Position numbers and translations under genes: made by a program. The notes beneath the pieces were generated by a model. It was given only the letters and a program-made list of their open reading frames with translations. It was not told the origin of the DNA and did no database searches. Below are positions 12,345-25,110 of a stretch of 64,000 nt of DNA, piece after piece. Position 1 is the stretch's first letter. Each line of letters starts with the position of its first letter. The stretch covers positions 110,787,263 through 110,851,262 of the forward strand of contig NC_080677.1 of the NCBI RefSeq assembly GCF_030445035.2, written 5' to 3'. This DNA is from Dasypus novemcinctus. Its lineage: Eukaryota > Chordata > Mammalia > Cingulata > Dasypodidae.

Positions 12345-13460
12345 TTTTTCTTTCTTTCTTTCTTTTTGAAGTTTTGAAATAATCTCAAACATATAGAAAA
12401 GTTGCAAGGACAGTGCATGAAACTTTATTTATCTTGAACTATTTTAGAGTAGGATGCTTATCCTACAAACAAGGACATTCGCTTACTAATCATAAAACAA
12501 CCAGCAAAAGCAGGAAATAATCATTGATTCATTACATCATCTAATCATTAGACCCTATTCAAGTTTAGCCAGTTGTCCCAGTAGTGATCTTTCTAGCAAA
12601 GGGATCCAGTCCAGGACCACACATTGTAGTTAGTAGTCATATCCCTTTAGTTTCCTTCAATCTGGAACAGTTCCTCAGTCTTTCCTTGACTTTCAAGACC
12701 TTGACACGTTTAAAGATTATAGGCCAACTATTTTGATGAATGTCACTCAGTTTGGGTTTGTCAGATGTTTCCTCATGATTAGATTCAGGCTATGTATCTT
12801 TAGTAGACATATCACAGAAATGATGCTGTATTCTTCTCATTGAATCCTATCAGGTGGCATGCAGTTCTGATCTGTCCCAGTAAGAATGATGTTGATTTTG
12901 ATCACTTTGCTTAAAGTGATGTCTGCAGGCTTCTCCACTGTAAAGTTACTCTTTCCCCCTTTGTAATTAATAAGTATTGTGTGTGGAGGTACTTTGAAAT
13001 TATTTAAATATCTTATTCCTACCAAACTTCCAATTTACTCATTTATCTATTTATATCAGTATGACCTCATGGTTTCATATTTTATTCAACAGATTATAAT
13101 CTATTGTGATCATTCTTTATTTTGATCCTCATATTGTCTCAGAGTTGGACTGTGGGAGCCCCATCAAGGTGGCTTCTGTGTCCTTTTTCACATGTCCTCA
13201 TCATTCATTGAGCATTTTCTTACTTCTAGCACAATAAGATATTCCAGGTTCATCTTATTCATTCCCTGGTCCAGTCTGGAATCAGTCAGTTTTCCAATCC
13301 CTGGTTCCTTTCAGTGGAGAATGATATTTAGAAGCCAAGACCTGGGTGCTAGATGTGCTCATTGCTATTGAGGTGACTCCTAGGCCCTCTTAGTGAATAG
13401 AGCTAAATAATATATGGATGAATGTTTTCATAAAGATATGTGACATACAGTTGCATCCCT
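12345..13460 (-). mobile_element. L1M-type 3' UTR, antisense
   Basis: A T-rich left end leads into 'aagttttgaaataatctcaa', 'gatccagtccaggacc', 'agtcatatccctttagtttc', 'gaacagttcctcagtctttc', 'tgaccttgacac'-like sequence, and 'tccactgtaaagttactctt'. This block order is that of an old mammalian L1M 3' UTR. About 1.1 kb is retained. Confidence 0.8.
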
Positions 13461-13461
13461 T

Positions 13462-13474
13462 CCTATCTATGTAT

Positions 13475-13524
<50 letters not shown>

Positions 13525-13550
13525 CTCCATCCCATCTATCCATCCATCTA
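13462..13550. repeat. (TATC)n microsatellite
   Basis: About twelve uninterrupted TATC/ATCT units from 13474 to 13524, with degenerate units on either side. A plus-strand frame through it encodes a serine-tyrosine-leucine-isoleucine repeat and is an artefact. Confidence 0.95.
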
Positions 13551-13559
13551 ACTATATTT

Positions 13560-14860
13560 ATCATCATTTCAAAAACCAAGATCTCACACTGATACCACAA
13601 ATTCCAATCCAACTTCCCAGGATTCACTTTAGCTTTCCCTCTTTTCATTATGTAACACCCATCTCTGACAGAGAGAAACCTGGTTCCCATTATCTTTAAT
13701 ACATTTTCTTATTTGATCAATCTCTCCTGTGCAAACAATTTCCATGTCTACTACCACCTTCTCATCCAACTTGGGCTCCTAGTTTTGCCAGCTGTCCCTG
13801 AAATCTGGCACAGAAGTCCTCCCTACCTCTCCCAGGTCCCCAAATATCACGCAGGGCTGCCTTTCTGCAGGGACCCCCTTTTCACCCCAACATTCTATGC
13901 CAGACTCCCCCCACCCTCTGTGGCCACCCTCTCATGCAGAAACTTTCCTCCAAGTGTCCAGGCTCTGATGCCCTAAGCTGGACTGCCCCTCCACCATATG
14001 CCCTCCATTCTCCACTTGACATTTGATTGGACTAGCCCTCTGTGGGCTTGCCCTTCTCACTCCATCTGCATCATTGTGTCTCCCCTCTGCTCTGGCACAG
14101 ATGCCTACATTTCTTGGCCTCCCTGAATGGTTTGTGGATTGAATAGTTTGGGAAGGGAAGGGGCAGGAAGAGGTAAAGAGGGCGAGTGCTTCTTGGATCC
14201 TTAACTCCTATCACTGGTGGGTCCTTCCTGCTCTGTTCAAATGAAGAGGTCAGAAATGCTGCTTGGCAAATGCTGGAATTTGCAAATGCCCTGTTAGCAG
14301 GGCATCGTGTATATTGGCACATTAAGGTAAAGTGCAGTGGGGACTGGGGTTGCCTTTGGGTAATATGTAGATTATCCCATTCTGAGGCACATTAACGAAG
14401 TGCTAATTGTGCTTTCTGAATGCAATTTGGTGCCAATTGCAGGAATAACTCTGGCACCTGCTTGGACTTTAGACTTGCAGATTAACTCAAATGGAAAGAG
14501 TAGCAAAACAGGGAATAATTTGTTCTCTAATAAGCCACTTGGAAGCCAACTCATTTCTACAGTTGGTGTCAGAAAAGTGCAGCTCTGTGATTGGAACAGG
14601 AAGCTGTGTATCTGGTACGCAGGGTTCTACCCTGTTTCTGCCAGGACTTGTTGAACAGCTCACCTCACTTTGCATCATTGGCCTCAATTTACCTTCCCAC
14701 AATTATGGATAAGAATAATTTTATTCCCTCTGGACAAATTGGTTCTGAAGAGTCCAATTCCTTGCACTTGCCACTTGTATTCTTGTGGACAGCTCCTATA
14801 AATTTAACCAGAGGGCAAGAGGGCCTGCAGTGGGTGTCTGCCTTCTCCAAGTGCGGTGCC
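13560..14860. other. Unique sequence, includes a possible conserved non-coding element
   Basis: A pyrimidine-rich part (13780-14090) is followed by 14240-14620, which has balanced composition, no recognisable repeat and several homeodomain-type ATTA cores plus the near-palindromic 'caatttggtgccaattg' at 14422-14438. Several overlapping frames (14071-14998) contradict one another and none looks coding. Confidence 0.4.
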
Positions 14861-14867
14861 TGGAGCA

Positions 14868-15022
14868 GCAACATTGCCATCCCTGGGAGATTGTCAGAAA
14901 TGCAAGTCCTTGGTCCCTACCCCAGACCTAATGAAACTGGGTGTGGGGCTCAGTGTCGTGTTTCAACAAACTCTCCAGGTGATTCTGATGCTCACTAAAG
15001 TTGGAGAAGCGCTGACTGTTCT
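14868..15022 (+). mobile_element. MER5-type hAT-Charlie fragment
   Basis: 'gtcagaaatgcaagtccttg', 'accccagacctaatgaaact' and 'ctccaggtgattctgatgct' match the MER5 3' two-thirds. The 5' terminal repeat is missing. Confidence 0.8.
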
Positions 15023-15084
15023 ACGGAGCTCCTGTCAATCCATGGTGCTTGCCGAGTCTTTACTAGTAAGTTACCCAACGTAAA

Positions 15085-15335
15085 GTTGTCAAGGCCCAAG
15101 TATGCTAAGCACCGAGGGATGAACAATGGACAAGGCAGATGTGGTTCTCGCCCTCATGAGGCTTGTTATTTCATGAGTGAGGCATTTAACAAGCAAACAG
15201 GTACGAACACTTCGCGTGTGCATGGGGAGAAAGATGGAATGCTAGGAATGAAAAAGCCAGTGCTCCGAGAGAGAATAACAGATTACATAGGGAAGTCAGG
15301 GGAGGCTGCTCCGAGGAAATGACGTTTGTGCAGAG
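15085..15335 (-). mobile_element. L2-like fragment, antisense
   Basis: 'gatgaacaatggacaaggca', 'tctcgccctcatgaggctt' and 'caagcaaacaggtacgaac' are diverged antisense L2 blocks. Confidence 0.5.
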
Positions 15336-16390
15336 CCAGTTCCTCAAGGGAGCCAAGGAAAGTTAACTGGAAAGAGACAAATGTGTGTGGACCTTCCCGC
15401 ATCTGCAGAACACCCAGAAGACGAGTGGAGACTTGAAGCTCAAAACCCAAGAACTCCTGTGTCTGCTGCACGCCCTCCTTCCTTTCCTTGCCTTTGCTCA
15501 GAGAGGGCTCTGGTGGAGGGGCTGTGCCTCCCCAGCTCCAGGAGCTCTGTTTATCATCAAGCTATGCCAAGATAGCATCGTTATCATTTGCCAGGGGCCA
15601 GATATGAACAATATTAAAAAAGAAATCATGTGATTTGCTGACAGCACTTAATGGGTAATTCAAGGGGCTTTATTATTCCCATACATCATGGCTGGCTGCT
15701 GACAGGCAGTGGGCTTTCTGGCGTAAGAGAGGGCTTGTGTGCTTTCAGTTTGGGTTTTTCCTTGCTTCCTGAGGTAACAGTCAGTAGCCAAGACCCTATG
15801 TGGATGGGTGGCCCGCATTTCCTCTTCAGGGGCGGCTTGTGCTGAGATGGGGATTAGGGATGCGGTAGAGGGTCTCTCTGAAGGTAAGGGCTGACTGGCT
15901 GCTCTGTTGGTGGCTGAATAATGCTGATGAGCCCAAGATCTCCAACAGAGAGGGCAGTCAGAGATGGCACTCCCAAACCTGCTGACTGCTGACCCACTGC
16001 GGGCAGGGGACAAGCATGTGTATCCTCCTCCTGGAGCTGGATCATAGGCTCTACTTTAGAATTTTGAGATGAGGGTGTATCTTCATCACTGAGTACTCTT
16101 TTTCACAATGGGGTTTCTCTCACCCATGTAGGCAGGCCTTCTTCACTTTGGCCTCCCCAGCACTGTACCTGGCAGATGAGAAGACAGCTGTTGATTGACT
16201 GGGTGGATGAAGGGATGGCAGGAGAATGGAGAACTTCCCTGAAAGTCAAGGAGCACAGGTCTTTGGAGCAGGGGCAGTGTCTACACCCCAGAGAGGACAA
16301 CATACTCAGGCACTCTTCCTGTGCCCTGGGTATTTTTGGAGATTCAGTTGGAGGATTCCCCACCTGTGAGAAAGGTGGCCTCAACAGTTA
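15336..16390. other. Unassigned sequence
   Basis: Moderately GC-rich unique DNA. Overlapping frames on both strands show no domain and no shared start context. No gene called. Confidence 0.5.
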
Positions 16391-16394
16391 AGCT

Positions 16395-16470
16395 ATATAT
16401 ACCTATCATAGTGTGACGCACACATTAGGTGCTCAAAAAGCAGTTGCTGAATGAATGCATTAAATTATTC
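16395..16470 (+). mobile_element. L2 3'-tail fragment
   Basis: 'cacattaggtgctcaaaaag' and 'ttgctgaatgaatgcat' match the very 3' end of L2. Confidence 0.55.
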
Positions 16471-17690
16471 TTACCTTTAAGTCAGGGATCATTATTTCTT
16501 ACATATAAGTCATCTTGGGCTCTTCCTGGCCAAGGAGTGCTGGGCAAGGCAAACCCCAGAGTAGGGAACGCCTTACTCAACTCCTGCGCCCCTCTTCAGG
16601 GAATGTCACAGACAGTATTGGTGGCAATAAAGGCAAGATGGTCTGCTTGCCTTTATTTTCACCTCTGGTCGCAGGACACTGTCCAGTCAACCACCCTTGA
16701 AGCAGGGAGAGGCTGGAGTGATTGCCCTCTTCTACATATGACTGGGATAATTCTGAATCTGCCTCTTTTTCTTTCAAGTCTTGGTCATCTTGAAAGGAGT
16801 TAGGAAGGTTCATTTTGTAAATGGGGTAAGTTGGCGTGAGGTAAAGATAGGTCTGCCGAGGAAAGTCGGTATTGCGTGTTGTGCCTTCTGGATGGCAAAT
16901 GTTGGAATACTTTGGGCTGTTAGGTGGTTTTTAGGGTTGAACACTCCTGATAGGAAGGGGGAGAGAGAAGGATTGGAAATAGGAAGAAGTCAAACTGAGT
17001 CTGTGACACAGGCCCCGCAAATGCCCTGGGGACTCTGGAGCAAAAACTGCTCATTAGGTAAAATGTTCAGGCCGTCACCTGTGCCTCAGTGAGTCCTTAG
17101 AGGCTTAGATGTGGGTGGCCCGGGAAGGGCATGACCTCTGCCAAAGCTGACCCTGAAGGAGCTGTCAGTTGGGCTGTCTGCTGACTGCAAAAGGAGAATG
17201 GGGTGGGGTGTGTGGGCTCTTTGCTGTATCCACTGCAGTTGGGAAATGGGAGGTCAAAGATTCCTATGCAGAAGGTGTAAGGAGTCCATGCCTTCATTTA
17301 ACAGGCTGGTGACAGTGAGAGCAACTCAGGGCAGATAAAGAAATGTGCTCTATCAGTGAGCAGGTCTGGAGCCATATTCTCCCAAATCATGGCCCACTCC
17401 ACTTCCAGGTGTCCTGACTCAGCCAGGGATCAGAACCGCATACTTGTCTCAGTCTCCTAAGCCATGGGAAGCTCCTACCCAACATGCCTACCCATGGGAT
17501 TGACAGGAAAGTTAAGCCAGGACCAGATGCAAACATTCTCTGAATTGGTTAAAAGAAAAATATATAATTCCATATTGACTAGGGTATTGACAATACAGTA
17601 CTAAAAATAATCCAGAAATTAATGGGTTTGAGTTCTAATTCCACTGCTGAGTTAACGTGGAGTCTCTGTGCAAGTCATAATTTTTAACTG
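16471..17690. other. Unassigned sequence
   Basis: Unique DNA with no recognised gene or repeat. Confidence 0.5.
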
Positions 17691-17694
17691 ACTC

Positions 17695-17835
17695 GTGCAC
17701 CAACTCGAACATTTATTGAGCACCTATTAAGTGCATAACACTCCTATAGGATACAGAGAAGGATATGGCTGGTGCTTACCCTAGATATTCCCTCTCCTGG
17801 AGAGGCAGGGCAAGCTGAAAGACAGATGAGGCAAC
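17695..17835 (-). mobile_element. L2 fragment, antisense
   Basis: 'catttattgagcacctatta' followed by 'agtgcataacactcctatag' and a 'ggtgcttaccct' block is the reversed L2 3' end. Confidence 0.65.
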
Positions 17836-17839
17836 TGAA

Positions 17840-19649
17840 AACTGCCAAATGAGCTGTGCAGACAGGAAGTGCTACAGGTCTGAAGATTGTGAGGACATGG
17901 GGGCTGGGCCCCAGGATGGCCTCAGCACTCTGAAAAGCATGGCTCCCCTGCATGAAACTAAAGGGCTATGTACTGCCTATAGAGTAAAGTTTTAGTGGAA
18001 AAACAATTTAGCCAGAAAGTCATCATCAATTTTTTCTGCCCTGGTTCATAAAGATTTTCAAATTCTTAAATTCTATCCCAATGTCTGTATCCAGAGAGCC
18101 CAAACTGCAACACCGACTCTCTTCTCTGCAGACTGATTTCTATATCATGCCAAGTTGCCACCGTATAGAAATGGGCCACCCTGGTCCCTTTCATATAATA
18201 ACAAAAAGAAAACCCAGAAAATCCATTAGCTGTCTCCTGGACACTGGCTAGGGATGAGTGTGTCTGATGGGGACACCCTTCATTGAGTGTGTGTGGCAGG
18301 TTATGCTAGAGTTGTGGCTACCTGTTGATGGAAAACCAATATCTTGAGACTTCGTCCAGGAGACAAAGTGGCTACTATTTATATTCTTATTCCTGAAGCC
18401 AATTATTTAAGTAAAAGCATATGCCTGGATGGGGTCTTAAGCACATTTGGAGTGTTCTTTCAGAGTAGGATGCTAAGTGGAGCTAACACTTTACTGAGAA
18501 AACTCCAACTCTGATCAAGGCAGAAGGCTGTCATCAACAGATGCCGTCCTGCAGAACGAGGTGTAAGTGGTTGCAGAGGTAGTGGGATGCTCCTCTTTTT
18601 AGACTGTGGGGGTATTTGCTGGAGGTTTGCTTTTCAGCAGTGTTAGTGACTGTCTCTCTGCATGTGCTTGTGCGTGTGCTTGTGTGTGTGTTTGTCTTAG
18701 TACATTGATATTCACTGCTTTCACCACTCATCGTTTGTGTCTGTGAGGGGTTGCATAGAGCAGGGAGGCATCTTTAGTTTGAAAACTATCTCCAAACCAA
18801 AGGAATATCAGAAACGATGCTGAGGCTGGCGGGAATTCTGTGTGGCAAAGAAGGACACACATAATGATGATGCTCGCACCGAGCCCTGCTGATCGCATTC
18901 TCTAGCTGTGTTCCTTGACACACACTGTGACACGAGCAGACCGCTTATCTGGCTCTCTCCCCTGCCTGGGAAACTTCCTCTCTTTTCCCAGGAGATGCCC
19001 TGGGTCAAGGGCACTTTCCACAGTGGAACTTTCTGCTGCTTCGTAAAGTTCTCCCAGTCTAGTTGCTAAGCAATGAGGGTGCTCACCAGAGGGCCTGCTC
19101 CTGAGCTGGGCTGCCGCATTTCCCCATCGCATCTGCAATTTAAATTCCCTGACAGGCAGAAGCAGCCAAGCTGTTCACTTGAGATTGCAAAAAGTTAGAT
19201 TGAAATACAAGGAATATCCAATGCCTCGAGCCCTTCATAAATTTTGCTTTGATAGTAACTGGGAGAGAGAGGGGAGAGAAGGAGAAGAAGGAGCAGGGTT
19301 GGGGGAAGCATTGCAATTTAGACCTATCGTCCATTTCCACATGCTCAGTGAGCTCTCTTCCCCCAATGGCTACCAGTGTGTGGGTTCTCTGGGTCCCCTC
19401 TCTTCTTTCCCATCCTCTTCACATCTCTTTCCACACATCTCTCTTGTTCCATCCTTTTGGTTAGTGAGCTTCTGGCACCTCGTCTGCTTTTCCCATGGCT
19501 GGCTGATCAAGAGGATGCAGGTTTGTAAGAATAAAGAGACACTGATGAGTCATAACTGGATCACCAGGATCTACTGCACTGAGCCTCCCACGCCCTTGTT
19601 CCCCCGGAGTAACCTGCACCCTTCCCAGGACCTGCCAGAGACATGCTCC
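17840..19649. other. Unassigned sequence
   Basis: Unique DNA. A short TG-rich patch lies at 18658-18700 and a purine-rich patch at 19262-19300. The 259-codon frame starting at 19179 runs into the LTR below and is not a gene. Confidence 0.5.
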
Positions 19650-19654
19650 CTTGG

Positions 19655-20123
19655 TGTTTTATCTTCCCAGCTGCTAAAACAAATACCATACACTGGGTTG
19701 GCTTTAATGACAGGAATTTACTGGCTCACTGTTTTGAGGCTAGGAGAAATCCGGAGTCGAGGCATCAGCAAGGCAATGCTTTCTCCTGGAAGAATGTGTC
19801 ACCTGGGACTGGCTGCTGGGGATTTGAGGTCCTTGGCTTTTCCATCACATGGCAGTGCACATGGCAACGTCTTCTCCTTTCTCTTCTGGGTTCTCTTGAC
19901 TTCTAGTGTCTTGCTTCCTGTAGCTTTTTCTTTTTCCATGTCCAATTTCTTTTGCTAGTAAGGACTTCAGCCATATTGGAATGAGGTCCACCCTCATTCA
20001 GTTTGGGTACACCTTAACTAGTAACATCTTCAGAGGTCCTATTTAGAAATGGGTTCACACCCGCAGAACCAGGGGTAGGGATCTGAACGTGCCTTTGTGA
20101 GGGACATGATTCAATCCCCAACA
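19655..20123 (-). mobile_element. MaLR (MLT1-like) solo LTR, antisense
   Basis: Plus strand starts 'tgttttatcttcccagctgc' and ends 'ttcaatccccaaca', so the minus-strand LTR runs TG...CA. Inner blocks 'ccatattggaatgaggtcca' and 'cactgggttggcttta' fit MLT1. Flanks 'cttgg' (19650-19654) and 'cttga' (20124-20128) match at 4 of 5, consistent with the 5-bp duplication of this class. About 469 bp. Confidence 0.8.
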
Positions 20124-22255
20124 CTTGACAATGCCCAGAGCAAAAACTGTATCAACAATGGCGTTATCAACTGCCTGGGGCCCTGGCTGGAGTTGGGGGC
20201 ATTGGAGGTGCCTGGTGCCCCAGCAGGAGGCCCAAGGGAAACTGTCCCCTCAGCCCACTGAAGCCAATTCATGGCTAAAGTGACAGGGAAATTGACAGCA
20301 AAATCTCTTTAATTTTCTAGCTTAGATCCATGTGGTATTAGAATTAGGTGCTACAAAGGACCTTGCAGAACCTGCCTCTGCAGAGATTTGATTCTGTGAT
20401 TAGTTTCCTCCTCCAATCTCTCTTCTTTTCTCTCCATTTTCCCTTTGGATTTTTGTGTCCTCCAACCTTTTTATCCTTGTTTATTTCCTTTTCTCCCTAT
20501 TCATCAAAACCTTCCTCGAGTCTTCTGACATTCCAGATTCTGTCGAAGGGAAGGATCGACCCAGCCTAGACTGGGACAGAGACCCCCGACGAAATGGGTC
20601 CATGGAGAAACTTGCCATTCCCACCAACTCACCACCCGGGGACACCAGCCCTGGGGCATGTGGAGATGAGAATGGCTGCCATAAGGGCACCGTGCAGAGT
20701 TCCTGCCCTCTAGTAGCTTTTAGTCTTAAACTGCATTATTAGTACCAGATGTGCTATAAGATTAGGACTATTACCAGATAAACGAACAGTATCTTGAGTG
20801 TTGAGGGGACTTAAGAGTGAAATGAAGCAGCAAGTAAGGTGAAAATGGACTGGGAGGAAATCCCTAGTGTGGTGTGGGAGGGGAGGAGTGGCCTTCAGGA
20901 TCTCAACATTGGAAGGGACAGACCTGGATAGCCAGGAGGCTCACGAGATACTAAGTTTAGGAGGAGGTGGAGAAATGGGCTGAAGCATGAGCGTGAGTGG
21001 ATAAATGTGCCACCTGTGGTGCTGGGAGGGGGGATGTAGTCATACAGGTTAGGGGGTCAGAGCTCTCTTAGAGAGAGGGCCTCAACCTCTGCTCTTACTT
21101 CACAGATGGCAAAATCCAAGCCCAGAGATTTTCCCAGGGTCTGGAAAGAAAATAAAAAGGAGGATAAGTCTGATCATCCCTTGAGGGGTTAGATTTAGAC
21201 CAAATTGCATTCCTCCCAGCCCCCTCCCAATATTGGAATAAGTTTCAAATGAACAGCAAGGGAAGTGCTGATGGGAAGGGTAGAGGGGCCAACAGAGCAC
21301 GCTTTGCAATCTGATGGGAAAGGGCCTCAAGTCCCCAAAAGGCAGCCCTAGCCTGGAGGGCATATTCACAAGGGTGTCGACATTTTCTGTCCTGCCTTCT
21401 TTCCATCTTCTGCTACCTCCCAAGTCCAGTCGTATGGGACCTAAATAGGGCATTCTCTCCTTCCCTACCCCCACCCCAAGGTGAGCCCTAGGGACCTGCT
21501 GCCTTGGTGTCCTCCACCCTGCAGGCTTGCAAAGAGAAGCAGCCTGTAGCTAGTCACCTTGGAACCAAGGATGAGGACCTCAGTTCCTATCCAAGGAAGC
21601 TTTGTGGAGGGCAGATGGCATTCTCACAGCAACAGGTGGGAGACAGGACTTTTAGCATTAATAATTCCACTCGGGTTTGAATTATAACTGGATTCTCCTT
21701 CTCTCATGGTGTCCAACCAGGATGCACCCTCTGCTTGCCTTTGTCTCTCTCACTTCCCTGCCTCCTCTCCCCACCCCCACTATTCCCTCTCCTGCCCTCT
21801 GCACGGGGAGACCTAAGCAGTGGTTTCGGAGGCAGGTGGCCATGGATCAATTCCAGTCATGTTCAAAGCAAATAGCCCTGTTTCTCAGGTAAGCCGGACG
21901 AGCTTTCTTCCACCATTTGATCTTTATGCTGCTCATGCATCTCGTGGTTACAAATAGCTCAACCTTCCCTGTGCTGACTGCAGCACTGGGACATTACAGT
22001 AATGTGCCCATTCAAATCAAGTGGATGCAAAGATTGCTACAGCGGCTTTTAGCCACGGAACATTTAGCCTTCAATAATAGCATTTTGGGTCCCTCCGGAA
22101 CCTTCCTCTGCAGATGCACCTGAGATAGATCTCTCTCCCCGCTCCCCCCACCACAACTCCGGGAGCTAGGCAGGGACAGAGGCAATCTCTGTTCTGTTGA
22201 TGAGGAAACTGAAGTTCAAATAAGGGAGCATCAGGCAGAAAATAAGGGGATTAGA
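20124..22255. other. Unassigned sequence
   Basis: Mostly unique DNA; 20640-20760 has a weak antisense-L2 look ('gttcctgccctctagtagct'). No gene supported. The minus frame at 21100-21474 has no known domain. Confidence 0.5.
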
Positions 22256-22257
22256 AC

Positions 22258-22302
22258 TGATAAGCCAGTGATGATAATGATAATAATAATAACAATAATA
22301 AT
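22258..22302. repeat. (AAT)n/(GAT)n low-complexity
   Basis: Consecutive gat, aat and aac trinucleotides. Confidence 0.85.
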
Positions 22303-22309
22303 TTTGCAC

Positions 22310-22500
22310 ACTTACTATATGGTGCTTCCTAGGTGAAGCAGTTTCTCACATTGGGGTATGTTTAATGTCTCCAGTCTACGGATGAGGTGACTGGAGCTGA
22401 GAGGTTCAGTAGTATTTAAGGGTAAACAGCTGGCAAGGGTGGAATGCCATCTTACAGCCAGCTTTCTCCAAAGTTCATACTCTTGACCTCTCTGTCTAGC
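22310..22500 (-). mobile_element. MIR SINE, antisense
   Basis: 'ctccagtctacggatgaggt', 'tgactggagctgagaggttc' and 'aaacagctggcaagggtgga' follow the reversed MIR core. Confidence 0.65.
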
Positions 22501-22940
22501 AGTCAACTCAGTGCTGGCTCCAGGGAAATCTGAAACTCAGAGAAAGCTGTCCTTTCCCTTTCTCCCTTCAAACCACTGTTTTAGGGCCCTCATGCTGTCT
22601 GCAGGACCTCGGCTCCACTCCTCTCTGCCTTCCAGGCTCACTGCCCTTCTTGCCAAGAGGCTGCTCAGTCAGTGGGATTGCCTGGCTTTCACAGAACGTG
22701 TTACTTTCTCAAAAGTGCTTTCATTCTATGATCCTGGGAATGTCTGGATTTATGCTGGGATTCTCGTGGAATTGTCGAGAGCTAAGGCAGAATCATCCAG
22801 TAATATTTCCAAGTTGGAGGAGCAGGGAAGAAGAGTGGGGAAGATGCCCTGTGGATCTGTCCCCAGTCCTCTACGACTGCCCATTTCGTAGGGGAAAAAA
22901 CAGAGTCCTGAGCAAGGTAGCATCACCACCCATTTGCTAA
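22501..22940. other. Unassigned sequence
   Basis: Unique DNA; the plus frame at 22511-22891 (126 codons) has no recognised motif and is not called. Confidence 0.45.
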
Positions 22941-22944
22941 CCAT

Positions 22945-23160
22945 TTTACAGCTTACAAAGCTATAGCATCTCTGCTAGCACACTGAATTTTCCAGAGCAT
23001 ACCTCTGAAGTTGGCAGTCTAGGTATTATAAGGCCTATTCTAGAGGTGAGGTAATAGAGGCACAGGGAAGCAAAGTGCCTTAGCCAGCGATGTGATCAGT
23101 GGAAGAAATGGGACGGGATCCCAATTTTCCTTATTTCTAGTCCAGTATTCTTTGTGCCCT
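22945..23160 (-). mobile_element. MIR SINE, antisense
   Basis: 'ctattctagaggtgaggtaa', 'tagaggcacagggaagcaaa' and 'gtgccttagccagcgatgtg' are MIR blocks in reverse. Confidence 0.65.
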
Positions 23161-23810
23161 CCCCTTCCCCCTGCCCCAAAGGAATGAGGCAGCCCTCTTC
23201 TTTGTCCTCCAAGATTCCACTCTATGTCTAAGTCCTCTGGGTAAAGACTCATTCTGACATGCTGGGAAAAGGAAGTGTTTTTAGTTCCTTTTTCCATTGA
23301 CCCTTTACTTAAAATCTTTCCTTTGGAAGGACACTGGCTGGCAGCTCCGAACACTGGCTGGGACCCTGTGCAATTCATCCTTCCAACAGCAGAGGGTGCT
23401 CCTGACTTTGGAGATGTGGATCTTCCTTGTGCGTCTGGCGTCAGCCACTGCTTCCTGGGAACGGGTGTGGGAGTTAGGTGAGAGCTTTGGAGAGGGAATC
23501 GTAGGCCAACGGAAGGGCCCGGGGCACACTTGTACATTTCCCCATCCCTGGTTCCTCCTTGTGCCTTCTCGCCATGTGCTGCCTCTGGGAAGCAGAGGAA
23601 CGGTGTAACAGAGACAGGCTGGACTGCTGGGCTTGTGGCAAGACTACCACAATGGAGGCAGGATGAGTCCCCTTCAATGAACTCTTGGTGCCTTTATTCA
23701 AGGATAGGTCAAACCTGGAGCCTTGCCAATTGTGATTCTCATAAGATTGTAATGAGGACAAAGGCCTAATGAAAGATATCAGTGAGTTGTTTGTAACCAG
23801 AAAAGTGCTC
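23161..23810. other. Unassigned sequence
   Basis: Unique DNA; the 165-codon minus frame 23040-23537 runs out of the MIR above and has no domain. Confidence 0.45.
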
Positions 23811-23811
23811 T

Positions 23812-23945
23812 AGGAATGGAAAGCATTGGACCTTTCTGTGTGACCGTGGACAAGTCATTTTGCTTCTTTGAGCTTAGTTTCTGTATAATGAGTGGGACCC
23901 AATTAGATAATCTCCAAAACCCCTTCCAGGGCTAAAATCTGGGGT
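23812..23945 (+). mobile_element. MIR-type SINE fragment
   Basis: 'gtgtgaccgtggacaagtca' and 'ttgcttctttgagcttagtt' correspond to the MIR core in sense orientation. Confidence 0.6.
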
Positions 23946-24349
23946 TCCATGCCTCCATCTTCTCATTACCTCTCCATGTGGATTACACTGGTTTGCATCA
24001 GCACTCTGTGATGTAGCTATGCCAGGAATTGGGGGGTGGGGGCAGACAATGCCCAGAGGACCAAGTTGCTGGCTTGGGTTATGTGAGAGACCCAAGAATG
24101 GGGTGTGGGGGTGGGGGGCTGTCATTCCTCCTGTGTCTTGGCTCCTCCTCCTTCCTGCTCACTAGCTAAAGAATCCCCACGAAGTCCTGATGTGCTGGAC
24201 AGCAACTGACTCCAATGTTAGCCCAAGGTGAAGGTTATACTCATGCCAGCCTCTGGTGATGTTCATTTGCCATGTGTACTTTATCCTGCAGCACTGGCGT
24301 GGGTGGGGGAAAAGAGCCCATGAAATGGTTTTCTTCCACCAAGGACAGG

Positions 24350-24515
24350 GTTGTGGAAAAGGCTGAGAAAATCTGGGCTCTGGTTTTGGCTCTGTCATTA
24401 CTTCCTTGGGTACCACTGGAGAATTCCTTCAACATCTCTGAGCCTGTGATTTCTCATCCATGAAATGAAAAGCTGGAGATGGCTTCTGTGGACCTTTCCT
24501 ATTCCAATGTCTGTG
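24350..24515 (+). mobile_element. MIR SINE
   Basis: 'ggctctgtcattacttcctt', 'ccttcaacatctctgagcct' and 'catccatgaaatgaaaagct' follow the MIR core. Confidence 0.65.
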
Positions 24516-25110
24516 CTCGGAATCTTTGTCAAGCTTGCTTAACATCTGGCTCTTTGGGGAAGGGAAAACGAAGAAGGAAGAGGCTGGGAGGAAAGGAAGA
24601 CCACTAAGGAGTAGAGCAGAAGAGGAGGAGGGGAAGAGCAGGTGGAAGGATATGTGGGATTAGTTTGCACCTGCTAAGAAGTGGGACAGCTCACCTTCAA
24701 AGAATGCGCCTCCATACAAGTCAAGTCATGAGACTGTGTGTGTGCTTGGGGGACGGAATTTGTGGTGAATTAGGAAAGTACATTTTATTAACAGCAGGAC
24801 ATGTTCTCTGGCCATCCATTTAGGCAGAATACAGCCTTTAAAGATATCCAAAAACTGAAACTAGAGCACACAGCGTGCTGGATGCAAGGCAGTCTGTGTG
24901 TGGTGTGTGTGTGTGTACTCATATGGGTAGGCATCACCAATAAGCATTTATTCAGCACCTACATACTCATATCAACAATCTCATATAGACACAGTCAAAT
25001 TCATACACATTTTACAGTCAACATACCCTGCTATACACCCCCCACACACAAATCACACTGACACCTAAGGCAAAGAACCACTTACTTGAAGAAGTATCTC
25101 TTACAAGATA
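24516..25110. other. Unassigned sequence with purine-rich and TG-rich patches
   Basis: Purine-rich DNA at 24555-24650 and a (TG)n run at 24892-24918; 24940-24970 carries a short antisense-L2-like 'taagcatttattcagcacct'. No gene supported. Confidence 0.5.

Noticed and set aside
13418-13699. Frame with repeated YLSI residues
   Set aside because: Translation of the (TATC)n microsatellite.
19179-19958. 259-codon plus frame, the longest in the window
   Set aside because: Half overlaps an MLT1-like LTR, no domain, no splice or promoter context; treated as chance.
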